Source: Branchiostoma floridae
Taxonomy: Eukaryota; Chordata; Leptocardii; Amphioxiformes; Branchiostomatidae
Direction: 5' to 3'
Assembly: GCF_000003815.2 (NCBI RefSeq)
Contig: NC_049981.1
Span: forward strand, 29,032,669 to 29,096,668
DNA length: 64,000 nt
A program made the position numbers and the translations under genes. Shown in pieces: positions 1 through 11,359 of this stretch. The notes beneath the pieces were generated by a model. The model did no database searches. It had not been told where the DNA came from and saw only the letters and a program-made list of their open reading frames with translations. Every line of letters begins with the position of its first letter. The first letter of the stretch is position 1.

Positions 1-265
1 TAGTCTGAGGCAGAACTTGAGGCAGGCGCCCTCTTTATCGTCGTTTAAGAACTTGACTCGACTAGAAATTATGTAACTATGGACTATGAGATGGACTGAA
101 ATTATGTTGAATACGAAAGGATCTATGGAATGTTGAATTGTATATTTTGTGTACTGCATTGTATTTAGAAGGTATTTAGACCTCTGACCTCCCCCACCCT
201 TGAAATCTTGAAAAACGGCTCAGGCCGAATGATGTATCAAGGTTAAATAAAGGTTGAAAAAAAAA
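1..265 (+). mobile_element. 3' end of a probable non-LTR retroposon or retrocopy
   Basis: The stretch ends with an AATAAA hexamer near 246 followed within a few bases by a run of 13 A. This looks like a reverse-transcribed polyadenylated 3' end sitting in an intron upstream of the MCU pore exons. A short open frame (about 25 codons) runs from the window edge to a TAA near 75. No protein motif is left to name the family. It could instead be the 3' end of an unrelated gene cut by the window edge. Confidence 0.4.
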
Positions 266-390
266 AAAATTAGATGAATGCATATGGGAATTGCAGACAC
301 CACTATGAGATCTAATATTTAAAGCTTAGTGTTCAACCATTGCTGAAGAAGGACTGTTTGAATCTCTGCTTTATGATATGATAACATTAG

Positions 391-746
391 CAGGGCTCGA
401 AATGCTTTTTTCTGCATACCTGCACCGGTGCAGGTAACATTGAAAATTACCTGCACCAGACAAACTTAACTTGCACCTGTGACTCTGAATTTAGGAAGTA
501 TGGATCATACTAAAATCGTTCAGGAACCATTGCTATTTTTTGAAAATACTTTATAGGTGGTAACAGTCAATGCAGCTAATAACAATCCATATACACCTGC
601 ATCATATGACATTCATCATGTATAAAACCAGTACAAAATGTACATGGACCAGTGCAGGTTACTTGCAGGTAGACACCAGAAATACTTGCACAGCTCCAAT
701 TTTACCTGCACTAACCTGCATATGCAGGTGGTTTTTCAAGCCCTGT
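391..746 (+). mobile_element. CAGGGCTCGAAA inverted-repeat element, copy 1
   Basis: About 356 bp, beginning CAGGGCTCGAAAT and ending in the near reverse complement (TTTTTCAAGCCCTG), with many CCTGCA/TGCAGG words inside. Two closely similar copies lie at 50351-50683 and 55244-55576. No transposase is encoded, so it is a non-autonomous DNA element. A second partial end (GCAGGGCTAGAATG) follows at about 752, and this copy lacks the clean 5-bp target duplication of the other two. It lies in an MCU intron. Confidence 0.75.
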
Positions 747-763
747 AACAAGCAGGGCTAGAA

Positions 764-1425
764 TGTCTGGGCTGGGTACTGGCAATATCCTTTTATTGGA
801 AAGTAATATTAGTAAGCCATTCTTCCTTCTGCAGGACCCACATGTAGTGACAGGGGGCTCTTCAACCTTTTGTATGTATTGATAGAATTGATATGTTTAC
901 ATGCAGGCTTTTAGCCAGGCATGCGTCAACGCGTCATCTGGACGCACTTTTCTTAGAATAACAAGAAATTTGATGCCCCTGGACGTCCTATACTAGGGAG
1001 AAAATCGTCTGACAAGCATGAAATTCTGATTGACCAGGGATGCTACCAGGTCATCTGTGGTCACAGTCTTCTACTGTGACCTCTGGAACGGTATTTTTGC
1101 ATCTTAGGATACCTAAGAATGCACTTTTTTAACTTAAAATCATAAAAAACCTCTGCACCATGGAAGGTGGATGCCCCCAGACCCCCCCTACAATAGTCAC
1201 TTACCGCGACTCACCAATAAGTCTGGACTCCCTATTATAAAATCCTAGCTAAAAGCCTGCGTAATCCATGGCTTACTTGTATACTGGAAGTACTTTTCAA
1301 AATGGAAATTGTACTACAGCTGTATTAGTTTTTTTCCATGTCTAAAAAATTTTGTGAATGTTCTTGTTCTTGACCTTTTTGTGACAAATGTTCACAGATT
1401 TCTCCTGACCAATTGTTCTTGTCAG
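764..1425. other. MCU intron sequence, nothing else recognised
   Basis: Intronic sequence upstream of the first pore exon. No long open frame, RNA gene or clear repeat was seen. It ends in a pyrimidine-rich acceptor (TTGTTCTTGTCAG) at 1425. Confidence 0.5.
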
Positions 1426-1629
1426 GCTAAGAAAGCTATAGACCTGTATGCAGCAAAGCGCAGCCGCTTCCTTGTGTGGGCGGGGTTAGGTTATATGGCG
1501 CTGCAGTTTGGCGTCTTGGCCCGGCTGACGTGGTGGGAGTACTCCTGGGATATCATGGAACCCGTCACGTACTTCATCACGTACGGGACGGCCATGGCTG
1601 CGTACGCTTACTTTGCCGTAACCAGACAG
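1426..1629 (+). CDS. MCU: MCU pore exon A (68 codons)
   Basis: Flanked by CAG (1423-1425) and GTACAG (1630). Encodes TM1, the [13 protein letters not shown] filter loop and TM2 ending AVTRQ. TM2 reads [14 protein letters not shown], close to vertebrate MCU. It differs from exon B mainly before TM1, at both ends of TM2 and at many third codon positions. Confidence 0.9.
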
Positions 1630-3128
1630 GTACAGTGGGCATGGCAGGACGTGGCTGTATAAGGGAGCCGAGAACTCTGGTGTGAAACCTTAATATAACT
1701 TTTGGCTTTTTTTTTTTTACACCCTCCACAATTTTGACAAAATTTCTTCATGAGTGCTAGAAAACAAACACCAAAGTCATATATCAGATGTATAACGCAT
1801 CATTAAATCATGCAGATTTGTATGACAGGTCAAAAGTTTGTCTCACACCAGTGTTCAAAAGCTGACCTTTGACTATTGTGCCGTGACGTTCCCGTGTCTG
1901 TGTGAGTAATCCCGTCCCTGATGTTTGTACCCCTAGGTTAGAAAGGAGCTTGCCACGCGTGCGGAGAAACGCACCACCTTCATAGTGTACTCCGGGCTCG
2001 CGTACATGGCCTTGCAATTCGGCCTGTTCGCTCGCCTGACTTGGTGGGAATACTCGTGGGATATCATGGAACCTGTGACGTATTTTACTGGATATGCGAT
2101 GTCGATGGCTGCATACGCTTACTTCATTGTCACAAGACAGGTGTTGTATCATGATCTATTTTTTTTAGCACACACTGGTCACTTTGAATTTGAAATTTCA
2201 CCTTTCAAATCTCATTGTCAGTTTCTCAACTTTCAATTAATTGCTGGATATACAATTGATTAAAAGCTTGAATAATGCTTTTTTTTATTTTTGTCATGTT
2301 AACAATTTTACAGCAAGTGTCTTTTCAAATTTAAAATGACCAATGTTGTTAGCATCGACACAGTACTAACCTTGCGACGTCTCCATTCCCATGCCTAATA
2401 ATATGCATTCTTAATTCATCATCATTCATCATTCTTAATTGCATACCACCTTTGTTGTTACTGTGCCATGATCTGTTACTGTAACAGTTTTCTGTTGCTT
2501 TAATGTTTGCTAACTTTTTAGTTTTAAAGAGTAAACCATTGTTTTTTGTGGCCTTCTGTAACATGGTGTTGTCATGTCCAAGGGTTGGTCAAATAGGCCA
2601 GAGTAAGAAAGACTGGCTGAAAATGGAAGTTTATTTTCTCTCCACATCCATCAAATGGTCATGTTACTGTCAGTAATTATAACAAGACTGTGCCATGACT
2701 GTGGTCTGTGTGTAGTTTCGTGTATGATAAAACTGTTACTGTACTTGATGAGAATATGATATTACAGACCTGGTCCTTTAGAAATTCAACATTGCACCAT
2801 CATTTCATAGCTGCACTCTGGCAGGCGTCTCTCTAACTGACTATTCTTATCTGTTGTGAAGAACATTAAATATTTCTTACCATTCTTTGCTACCCCCGCC
2901 CCCCCCTCCCCAAATCTCCTACAGGAGTATGTGTACCAGGATGCTGCAGACCGTCAGTACCTGCTGGGCTTCCACAAGAAGGCCAAGAAGGTCAAGTTCG
3001 ATGTGCAGAAGTACAACTTCTTGAAGAGCCAGATCTACCAGTGCGAGGTGGACCTGAAGAGACTTAGGGACCCCCTGCAGCTTCACCTGCCCATGAAAGA
3101 CGCAGAAGACATCGCTAGGCAGGACTAA
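1426..3128 (+). CDS. MCU: Mitochondrial calcium uniporter pore subunit, C-terminal half (exons 1426-1629 or 1937-2140, then 2925-3128)
   Basis: MCU is the pore-forming subunit of the inner-membrane calcium uniporter and carries calcium into the matrix. Three coding exons are visible; the 5' exons lie outside the window. Two successive exons each encode the end of the first coiled coil, TM1, the WDIMEP filter loop and TM2; the last exon encodes the matrix helix and C-terminus (67 residues, stop TAA). All three are exactly 204 nt and all junctions are phase 0. A transcript using either pore exon is in frame; one using both would be in frame too but would carry two pores. The WDIMEP filter and the WWEYSW sequence before it are the family hallmark. 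Both exons keep the Asp and Glu of the filter. Confidence 0.93.
1937..2140 (+). CDS. MCU: MCU pore exon B (68 codons)
   Basis: Flanked by CCCCTAG (ends 1936) and GTGTTG (2141). Same length and phase as exon A. Begins with a RAEKRTT stretch that resembles vertebrate MCU more than exon A does, keeps [13 protein letters not shown], and has TM2 [14 protein letters not shown]. It lies 307 bp after exon A. The open frame has no stop, and differences from exon A in the conserved core are largely synonymous, so it does not look like a decayed copy. Confidence 0.9.
2141..2924. other. MCU: MCU intron between pore exon B and last exon
   Basis: A 784-bp intron. No RNA gene or repeat recognised. Ends in a long C/T tract. 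Confidence 0.6.
2925..3128 (+). CDS. MCU: MCU last coding exon
   Basis: Acceptor CTCCTACAG ends at 2924 after a C-rich tract. Starts [14 protein letters not shown], the segment right after TM2 in MCU, then the matrix helix ([12 protein letters not shown]) and stop TAA at 3126-3128. An ATTAAA at 3161 is a possible poly(A) signal. Confidence 0.92.
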   Translation, partial: EYVYQDAADRQYLLGFHKKAKKVKFDVQKYNFLKSQIYQCEVDLKRLRDPLQLHLPMKDAEDIARQD

Positions 3129-6100
3129 TGAACAATGAGGAGATTAGTGTAGATTTTACAATTAAAATGTGCACAAAGTCTGTTGATGATCACATACATG
3201 GTTGGCTATAGCATCAAGCATGGCTGTTAGTTCGGTCCACTGTAGCCTCTACTTTGCACTGCTTTCATTTCAGTCATCACAGATATGCAAATGAGTCCCT
3301 AATTTGCCTATTTGTGATGGCTTGCTGCTGCCCATTTTGTTTTACATGCAAACGTTGAGTTGTTAACTTCTATTGCTAACAGATGACATGAATACAGATA
3401 AAGGTTAGCATTAGTTGTTGTTGACGACTGATGCACTCTCTGTAAATGTGCTATGCAACTAAACTTGCAGGAACAGTGGTTGCGACTCAAGCAGTGGTGC
3501 TGAGAAGTTTCTACCAGTTCCTCCAGTAGTAAGAGTGGCTGCGGTTAAGTGATAGGGCTATATAGTCCACTTAATGACCCAGACCTCAGCCACATTCACA
3601 TGTACACACCATGTGATACTGTCTTTTCCATAACTTTAGTATCTGTATGGTACAGAGATGACCCTACATGTAGGTGCCAGTGTAACCTGTCCTTAAAAGT
3701 TTATACATAAAAGCTCCTTGATTAAACCTGTTTATGGGCTGTTAGGCCACAGCTGTTTCACTACAAGTCCAGTTTGAATGTGTCAGCCTGAATTTGACAA
3801 ATATGTAGAGCTCTATCTCCAACTCTTGAAGGTCTCAAGAGTGTCCTTACTCAAATCAATTTCTCGCTTTTCATTTATTTGCATCCCTGCAGGAATTAAT
3901 TAACCATCCACCACTTTGTTCTGAAATGTACCTGATATATCCTGTACATAGTTGAGGCAACAGACTGACCTGGCACACCATGTGGAAATGTTCATCATAC
4001 TGGTCTTGCTCCATACTAAAATTTACACACGAAGTCAACCATTCCATTAATGGTGTACAGTATGTCTTTTTAGACATAGCAGGATTTTTTGTTTGTTTGA
4101 TTCTGCAGCTGCATTTTAATCAGGATGTTTATTGTACAAGTAGGTTTGTGTACCGTGGCTGCTTGTGGGATAGTTACAATTTTTTGCAACAACGCACAAA
4201 CAGAAACCAGGGAAAGGTATCCAAAGCCAACTTCTTGGTTGTACAAGTCATGTCAGTTATGTCTGTGGGTAGACTGAAAGGACTTTCCTGCCGCCAAGTA
4301 CATTTGTAGTACTAGAAAAGATCCCCTTTGTCAGATTTACCATAGCTCATCATGCCTGTAGTAATATTCAAGAGTCAGACTTCTAGATAGACATTTGTTA
4401 TTTTGTGCTTAAGTGACAAACCAGTGTGGAAATTTCCAAACTTGACTGAAAGTGTACAAAGAAATGCATTTAAAAGTCTGTAGATTGAAGATCATCATCA
4501 ATAATGAGACATATAGATGAAGGTCAGGTTTCTCATGGTCTGTTCTATCTGAGGAAGCCATGGGAAGCAAATCAAAGTCTGGACTGGAGCTGAACGTCTA
4601 TAGATGTGCTGAAATGTCATTAGATTTTGCTCTGTGGGAAGCTGTAAGGAAAAAGATGGTCAAAGGAAGATGATGTTTGGCTCACCAGGTTATTTGCTTG
4701 GTGAATGCATGTCAGAAAGATTATTTGCACAGAAGAAGGTTGTAGAAGAAGTTTCAAGAAAATTGTGATGATGAATCCTTTGAGTTGTAGAATGCATTTA
4801 ACACCTTCATCTCCATAGCCATTTTCTGAAGGAAAAAGAGCTGTTGTCCGTAATTTTGTCTCCAAGAAGAATTCACAGGCTTATTTCTGTGTTGACAGAC
4901 TTCATAGCTTGCTTGTCTCTAATGCTGTTTGTCAGGCATTAGGTATGTGTGGTGAGAGGATATGTACAAGTAGGAAAGATTATGTTTAGACAACAGGCAT
5001 TATTTTGTCTTTTTTCATAAGCGGCAATTTTAGCCAAGCTTTAACAACTTGAAGTGTTCGTTTGGTTCATGGTTGAAGTCAAGTCTTGAAAGGATGACAT
5101 TGTCTATTGTTAAATGATGACACGTACCAAGTTGCCCAGCATTGACTTCACTGTGCCTCAGTGGGATACATGTCAATGTGTTCTAGGGGGAGACAGAAGT
5201 TATTGTTTGTGTGTCTCATAAATATGTATAAAATGGTGTTTCTAGCCACTCAAGTCCCTAGGTTAGGAACTGTGGTACTGATTCAAGATGCAGAATTTAT
5301 CCCAGACAATTTCAACCTCCTTGAATGTTGTAAAACCTGATGTATATCATGATTTAAACAGCACCCTGTAGACATGACTATTTAATCATTACTTATGTAA
5401 GAAGGTAATGGCTTGCTATTTGCATTTACTGTATACATGGTTCTTGATTTGATAAAGCAAGGATAAAGGTAATTCAATTTTACCAATTTAGCAATCACTA
5501 TTCAACCCCTGAAAATTTCATCATTGCCATTATTTGATTTTATCTGTCGTCAGCTAGAACCTTATTCCAACCATTGCAATGAAATGCTGTGACCTAGTCC
5601 CTGTCCCCAAAACTGCTAAAATTACTGACTGCGATATTAAGTGGATTCCCAGTATATCCTAGGGAAACAATGAAGTTGCTTGTATCCAGAGTTTACATAC
5701 TGTGTATCAGTTTGTGTGTTTTGTTGTTACCTGTAGTTTTTCTTTATGGTTGATTACAGCTGTAAGCAGGATTGTTATGTTTGTTGCGCTAGGATTGTAG
5801 GTGGAAATTATGGAAGATATCTAATACAAGGTGAGGAATATTAATGAGGTATAGGTCTCAATGCAATGTGATGAAGACAATCAGTGGTACACTGTGATAA
5901 AACGTACTCAACTACCCCAGAATGAGTTTTGTTCTTCTGCAGCGACGTTTTGTATGTCAAATACTGTCAATTGCTGCAAGCTTGTAGACATGTTTGTCAA
6001 ATTGACTCAAGCAAGGCTTTAGCTTAAGTGTTGTTAGAATTGGGCCCCCTTTATTTGCTGTATTTGTGGAAGTGTGAACTGATTTGGAATGGTGTGGGCC

Positions 6101-6532
6101 ATCAAATGTATAAAACATCACATTGAAGCCAAATATGGAACATGTACTTGACAAGTGTATTTGTAAGATTGGGAAAACTATAGAATGAATAAACATCAAC
6201 ACCATTTACTTTGTCTCAAGCTATTTACAGAATTGGATATCATACAAAGTGACTTTTTTGTCAGAGTGACAAAGTCCTGGTGGATGAAATATTGAGCGTT
6301 GATATGAGCAATAAGGGATAGTCACCAAATTCATTGTCATTTTCAAAGGAAGATGCTTTTGTGTTACCTGTAGAATGATGTAAGATTGATCAAATAATCA
6401 GCTACATTTGAGCAACAAAAGCGTCTTCGTTTGGAGATGACTTGTGACTTTGCGAGACCCTCCCTATGGATAGAATTGTACATGCACATTAGCTGCTGCA
6501 CTTTGTTTACATCTTCATGTGAGGAAACTTTG
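3129..6532. other. MCU 3' flank / intergenic, no gene seen
   Basis: AT-rich sequence without coding-like frames. The first part is probably MCU 3' UTR (ATTAAA at 3161). An AATAAA occurs near 6187. No repeat family was recognised. Confidence 0.5.
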
Positions 6533-6893
6533 GGCCACACCAATTTAATTTCTTGGTTCACGGATTCGCTCGCTCCTATTTTTTGGAAAAAAAAATAAAA
6601 ATAAAAATTACCACTTAGCAAATTTTCACCATTAATGAAACCAGTCACCAACTTTCTGGTGTAGCAAATTAGTCTTTATATTACAAGATCCTTAAAGTTT
6701 GGGAACAGGTGCTGTTACTGTACAATAATAGTGTTTTTGTACTTTTTTCAAGCTGAAAACTTTTTTTCTTTATATTTTGGATTAGCCGTTACCTTTACCC
6801 CAAGCATTTTACAATTTTTATTTTTGTTTCGCCCTCTCGCTCCATATTTTTTAGGAAAAAATCCGTGAACCAAGAAATTAGATTGGTGTGGCC
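6533..6893. mobile_element. Harbinger-like MITE, TIR GGCCACACCAAT
   Basis: 361 bp. The left end GGCCACACCAATTTAATTTC is matched by the reverse complement at the right end over about 34 bp. TTG flanks both sides, consistent with a 3-bp target duplication as in PIF/Harbinger elements. The interior carries two direct copies of a CTCGCTCC...TTTTTT...GGAAAAA block. A related solo end lies at about 32801-32830. Confidence 0.7.
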
Positions 6894-9515
6894 TTGTGCT
6901 ATAGCTGTCTAACCATCTCTTGCTGTATCTTTCATGTTGGTTTCTTTACTGTGTTTGTGCAATGCTTAAAAAACAGACTTTTCTGCCAAGGATCTCTATC
7001 CATGCTGCCTGCTACCCACGATATTGCTTCATTCTATGCAAAGAACTATAAGGGTCCTGTGTAGAAGGTTTTATAATGTTGTGGACATGAAGTTTGTAAA
7101 ATATGCTGAAGACATTGTGGTTTCCTAGGTGGCAGAAATACACAGGCAATGGAGTTTTGGGAGTCGCCCTCAAGGTATGCTTCACAAAAAATAATTCAAA
7201 GTAATGGATCCCAATTTGTATCCATCATAGAAAATCACTATTGTCTCCCTCCTAAGGGTAGGTATATGCACCAAAATTGTATGAAAGGAGGCTCAAGGAG
7301 AGGTTGTTAGATGCCATTGTTGATAGTTAAGATATTAAGCTTAAAAGAGAGGTGCAAGATGTTTTAGACGACCTCCAACTGATGCTAATATATGGCGTTT
7401 CAGAAGTAAATATGGGGTAAAGCATTGCGCAAGGTTTTTCATCACCAAGAACCATTTGCTTGCGTAGATGTATGTTGGAAGCAAATGGTGCTAGACTCGA
7501 TGGAAATCTTGGCTGCACACAAATGGGGACTATTTTTACACCTATCTCGCTACCAGTACACAACAACTGAGGCCAAATGATGCAGTCGGAGAGGAAATCG
7601 TCAATGTACTTAATGCTGTAACTTGCTGCGAATGCACCGCATTAAAGAAAGCTGCACAGCATTTTTAGGCACGTCTGTGTCTTACGTCAACTGCACCTTT
7701 TGAGAACTACTAATTGAAAGAAAATTTTACATTCTCTAACAGGAAAAACTTGGAATTTAAGATGAAGTATATATATAATGGCATGTTTTGGTAGATTAGA
7801 GAGAATGCGATACTATACTAACTATAGAGGTAGGTCAGAAACGGGAGAGAAACTTTCACTGCTGATGTTCAGAGCATTATAGCATGGGAAATTTTATACT
7901 GTTTGTAAATATGGGGAAATTGCTGGGTACGTTGCTACAATGAGAAAACTTGCAGATGTATTTCTACTGCAAAAAGAGGTTAGCCCTGTACTGTCTGGAG
8001 GCAAGCTGGTGCTGATGCTCCCAGAACTGTTATAACCAGACCTTAGATTGTACCAAGTCTGTATTGCCAAGATTTCTAACTTAGGTAAGAGTTTGATAAG
8101 ATCATGGACTGTTTCTGTGTAACTTCTCACTTGGTTTGTTTCATCGTTTGCTGTTGAAAGTGAAGTCTTACTTTCTCTTTAACTGTTGTGATTTAGTGGT
8201 AACATTAACATTGTATATATATATATATACATGATGGTTTGATTAATGTTGATGGTGTCAGATCTTAAGTGTGTATTTTCTGTAGTAAAACAGTTTAGTT
8301 TAATCTGTGGTAATGGGTTTGTATTGCACTTTTTCTTACCCAATATGAATTTGCTGTCTTTGTTCCACAACATTGTTACTGTTACTTGTTACAACATTTC
8401 CACTCATGACTCATGGACATACTTGATGAACATGTATATGTGGCATTTGTAGAACACGCTGTTGCCTGATGTATGGTGTTCAGAATGCACATTTTCGTGT
8501 GGGGGATTGTTCAGGGCTCTACATGGAGGTTACCAGTGCATCTGGCAGACTCTCAATGTCAATACTGTACCAGGGCAAATAAGTGTAGAGGGACTTTCAC
8601 ATCTTTCACATCTTGATGTCTATGCTGTGTCTCTCATGCGGCACCCTCCAATGTAACCCTTAACTTTGTATCCAGATATGTTTTAGGCATTGTGAATACC
8701 TCCCTGAACAGTCCCTCAGAAATACATGTAGCTCTGACGAGAGCTTAGCGGCCAGGTAAAAGTTGAAGGCAAATAAATAAGAGATGGAAGTTTGTACTGA
8801 GACAAAGAAAGGTATTGCTGGTTTAGGTTGTTGGTGTGCCTTTGCTGAAAGCTAGGCACTTCTATGGCCATGCCTAACTGCTGCAGGTCGTATGTTGTGT
8901 AGGGCTAGGCAAGGGGTAACATATAATCTCCAAGCAGATATTCGGATGAAAGGTTGTACCACTTTCAGCCTACCAAACTTTTCCTTTTTGTATGCATGAT
9001 TGTGATAGGTGCGAGAAAGAAAAGTTCGTTAGGAAGAAAATTTGATGATCTTTCATTGGTACGTCTGCTTGGAGATTATGCGATGTTGGTGACCCTGATT
9101 GTACTGATGTTTTCTGTACAAAGTTTGAGTGTACATCACAATCTGTTACATTGGTATGATTAACAGAATGACTACAAAAACAGATGAATTAGCTGAGAAG
9201 TGTTGGCACAGTCTGTTACTTAAATGTATGTTTAAACTGGCCACATGGTAAGATATACCGGTACTTTTACATGATGTTTCAAATAAAGTTTTGGTTGTGT
9301 TGGTAGTGTTAGTCCCATGTTGCAGTTGTATCATTTGCAAAGATTTCTTTCTGTGAATTTTAAGGAATAGTATAAAAGATAGTGAAGAAATAATTCTGTC
9401 CACAAATGTCACTCATTCTAGCCTCTAAAATGTTCTATGAGTTGGACTTTTTTTCTGATGGTATGTCAGTTTGGTTGCAGTTTGCTTCTATTGCACTCAG
9501 AATCATGTAACACTT
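6894..9515. other. Intergenic, no gene recognised
   Basis: No convincing exon or RNA gene. Contains a short (TA)n tract near 8213-8230. Short open frames here have no recognisable motif. Confidence 0.4.
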
Positions 9516-9718
9516 GTTCACCTTTATCCGTAGGGTAACCTTTATCCGTTCTTTTTGAGAGCAGTGTATTTAGGAATACCAAGTCGACAGATGGTGGTCT
9601 CAAACTGTAATATCTTGAAAATAGCACAATTTGAAACTACCATCCATCGACTTGATATCCCTGGATACCCTGTTAAGCAACACAACGGATATAGGTTACC
9701 CCGCGGATAAAGGTGAAC
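9516..9718. mobile_element. MITE with GTTCACCTTTATCCG inverted repeats
   Basis: 203 bp. The left end GTTCACCTTTATCCGTAGGG is matched by the reverse complement of the right end (35 bp with four mismatches). Each end has an internal repeat of the ATCCG word. The style resembles ISL2EU-type elements, which is an inference. No transposase. Confidence 0.7.
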
Positions 9719-9911
9719 TATCGTTACACAGCCACAAGGAAGCAAATGCAGTAGAACTTATACACCATCAGAATAAAACAAAGGATATTGTCAGCCAAAA
9801 GCCTGACACGTAGGGCCTGCTTAGGCTAACGTCACATTTCCAAACTAGGACCCGGCTGGGCTGTTTTGGAAACAAAAAATAGAAATGTATACGTAAAAAT
9901 ATTCACAAATA

Positions 9912-10097
9912 CAGTCAAACTTGTCTATAGTGGCCACTCAAGGGACCGGACAAATGTGGCCATGTGGCCACTGTAGACAGATGGCCTCTGTATAGAGGTG
10001 GCAACTTGTAGATAAAATACCCAAGGGACCGACAAAAAGTGGCCACTATGGACAGGTGGCCCCTCTGTAGAGGTGGCCCCTAATACAGGTTTGACTG
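9912..10097. mobile_element. pogo-like MITE (CAGTCAAAC), short copy
   Basis: 186 bp beginning CAGTCAAACTTGTCTATAG and ending in the reverse complement, flanked by TA on both sides, with repeated GTGGCCACT words inside. The TA target and CAGTCAAACC-type ends fit the pogo/Tigger group of Tc1/mariner. Longer relatives are at 48971-49455 and 51678-52578. Confidence 0.75.
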
Positions 10098-11358
10098 TAA
10101 TGCCTAGCATTATTCTCTTTACATCTTGTGTAGTTTGGTTGTCTTTCACATCATAAGTTCATACTTTTCGTTCTCAAATGCTGCCCAGCTGGGTCTTGGT
10201 TCGGAAATGTGATGGAGACTTCTGTCATTTATCCCAGCTGTGTTTAGATATGAAGCATTTCAGCCATTGTAAGTGACAGTGATGAGAAGTCAGAATCCCA
10301 TGGAACACCATACATGTGCATGTCAGTGGAAGCATCAACTGATTGCTTGTTTCAAAAACCTGTTGCCAGTCAATTTACACATGATAGGCTTAAGTGTTTT
10401 GGTAAATTCATAACTCGGGGATGAACTGGGAAGGACCATTTGGAGGAGGGAGGTGTAGCGAAATCTTTTTCCCAGCTTGACACAAATGTATGTCAATTAC
10501 ATGTGAACCTTCCTTTTCTCTGTTCAAGATTTGAAGGCATCTATCCAGCGTTATGTATTGTATCATCCCATTGGTGCTATCTTTTTGGTAACTTTAAAAA
10601 AAATCCTTCTACGATCCCCTTCTCAAAATTCTTCCTGGTAGGTCCCTGATGATGTCGCATTAGTGCACCATCTACTACTTAAACATCACATCAATCAATT
10701 GAAACCATTTCCACTGAGCTGTCACTTGCATGTGACCAACATTAGGTGGTGTATGTGGTAATTTCATCTGTTAAATAGTAGTAACAAATGCACAAGGCAA
10801 CATTCAATGTCAAGCCCAATAGGCAGAGCTATCATGTACAAGTAGATACTGAATATTTCTCTCATTTTCACTGTCATCCTGGCTTTACATCTACGGAGGA
10901 ACACACAATGTACTTGACTCCCAATGCTTACATAATGCCAAAGCTTGTCTCTGCTGAATTTTGTACTGACATCTACCGAACTGCAAGTAAGCTAAGGACA
11001 TAGATAATGATAAGGAACTCAGCTGTCTAAACGTGGAAATCTGAACGAATACCTCTTTCTACTAATTTGGAATAGATTGAATACAAGTTATATATAATAA
11101 AGATTAGGCTTAATTAGTTTTGGTAACAATGTCTTTATTGTGTTGTTCTCATTACATAGAAGTAGAGAGGCAGGTATTGGAACGAACGAATGGATGTAAG
11201 CATGCAAACAAAAACACGACCATATATGCTTAATCTACATTCAGATGCAGTAGCCGTGCCCTTGTTTTTAGCAGTGTCTTTGCGTGTTTTTATAGATAGA
11301 AAATGTATAAAGAAAAACGTTCAGAAAACACCAACAAACACGCTCAAAACAAGCCATC
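10098..11358. other. Intergenic, no gene recognised
   Basis: No exon-like segment or repeat recognised before the minisatellite begins. Confidence 0.4.
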
Positions 11359-11359
11359 A

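Noticed and set aside
7128-7174. Possible short exon (CCTAG acceptor, GTATGC donor)
   Set aside because: No partner exons nearby and no recognised product.
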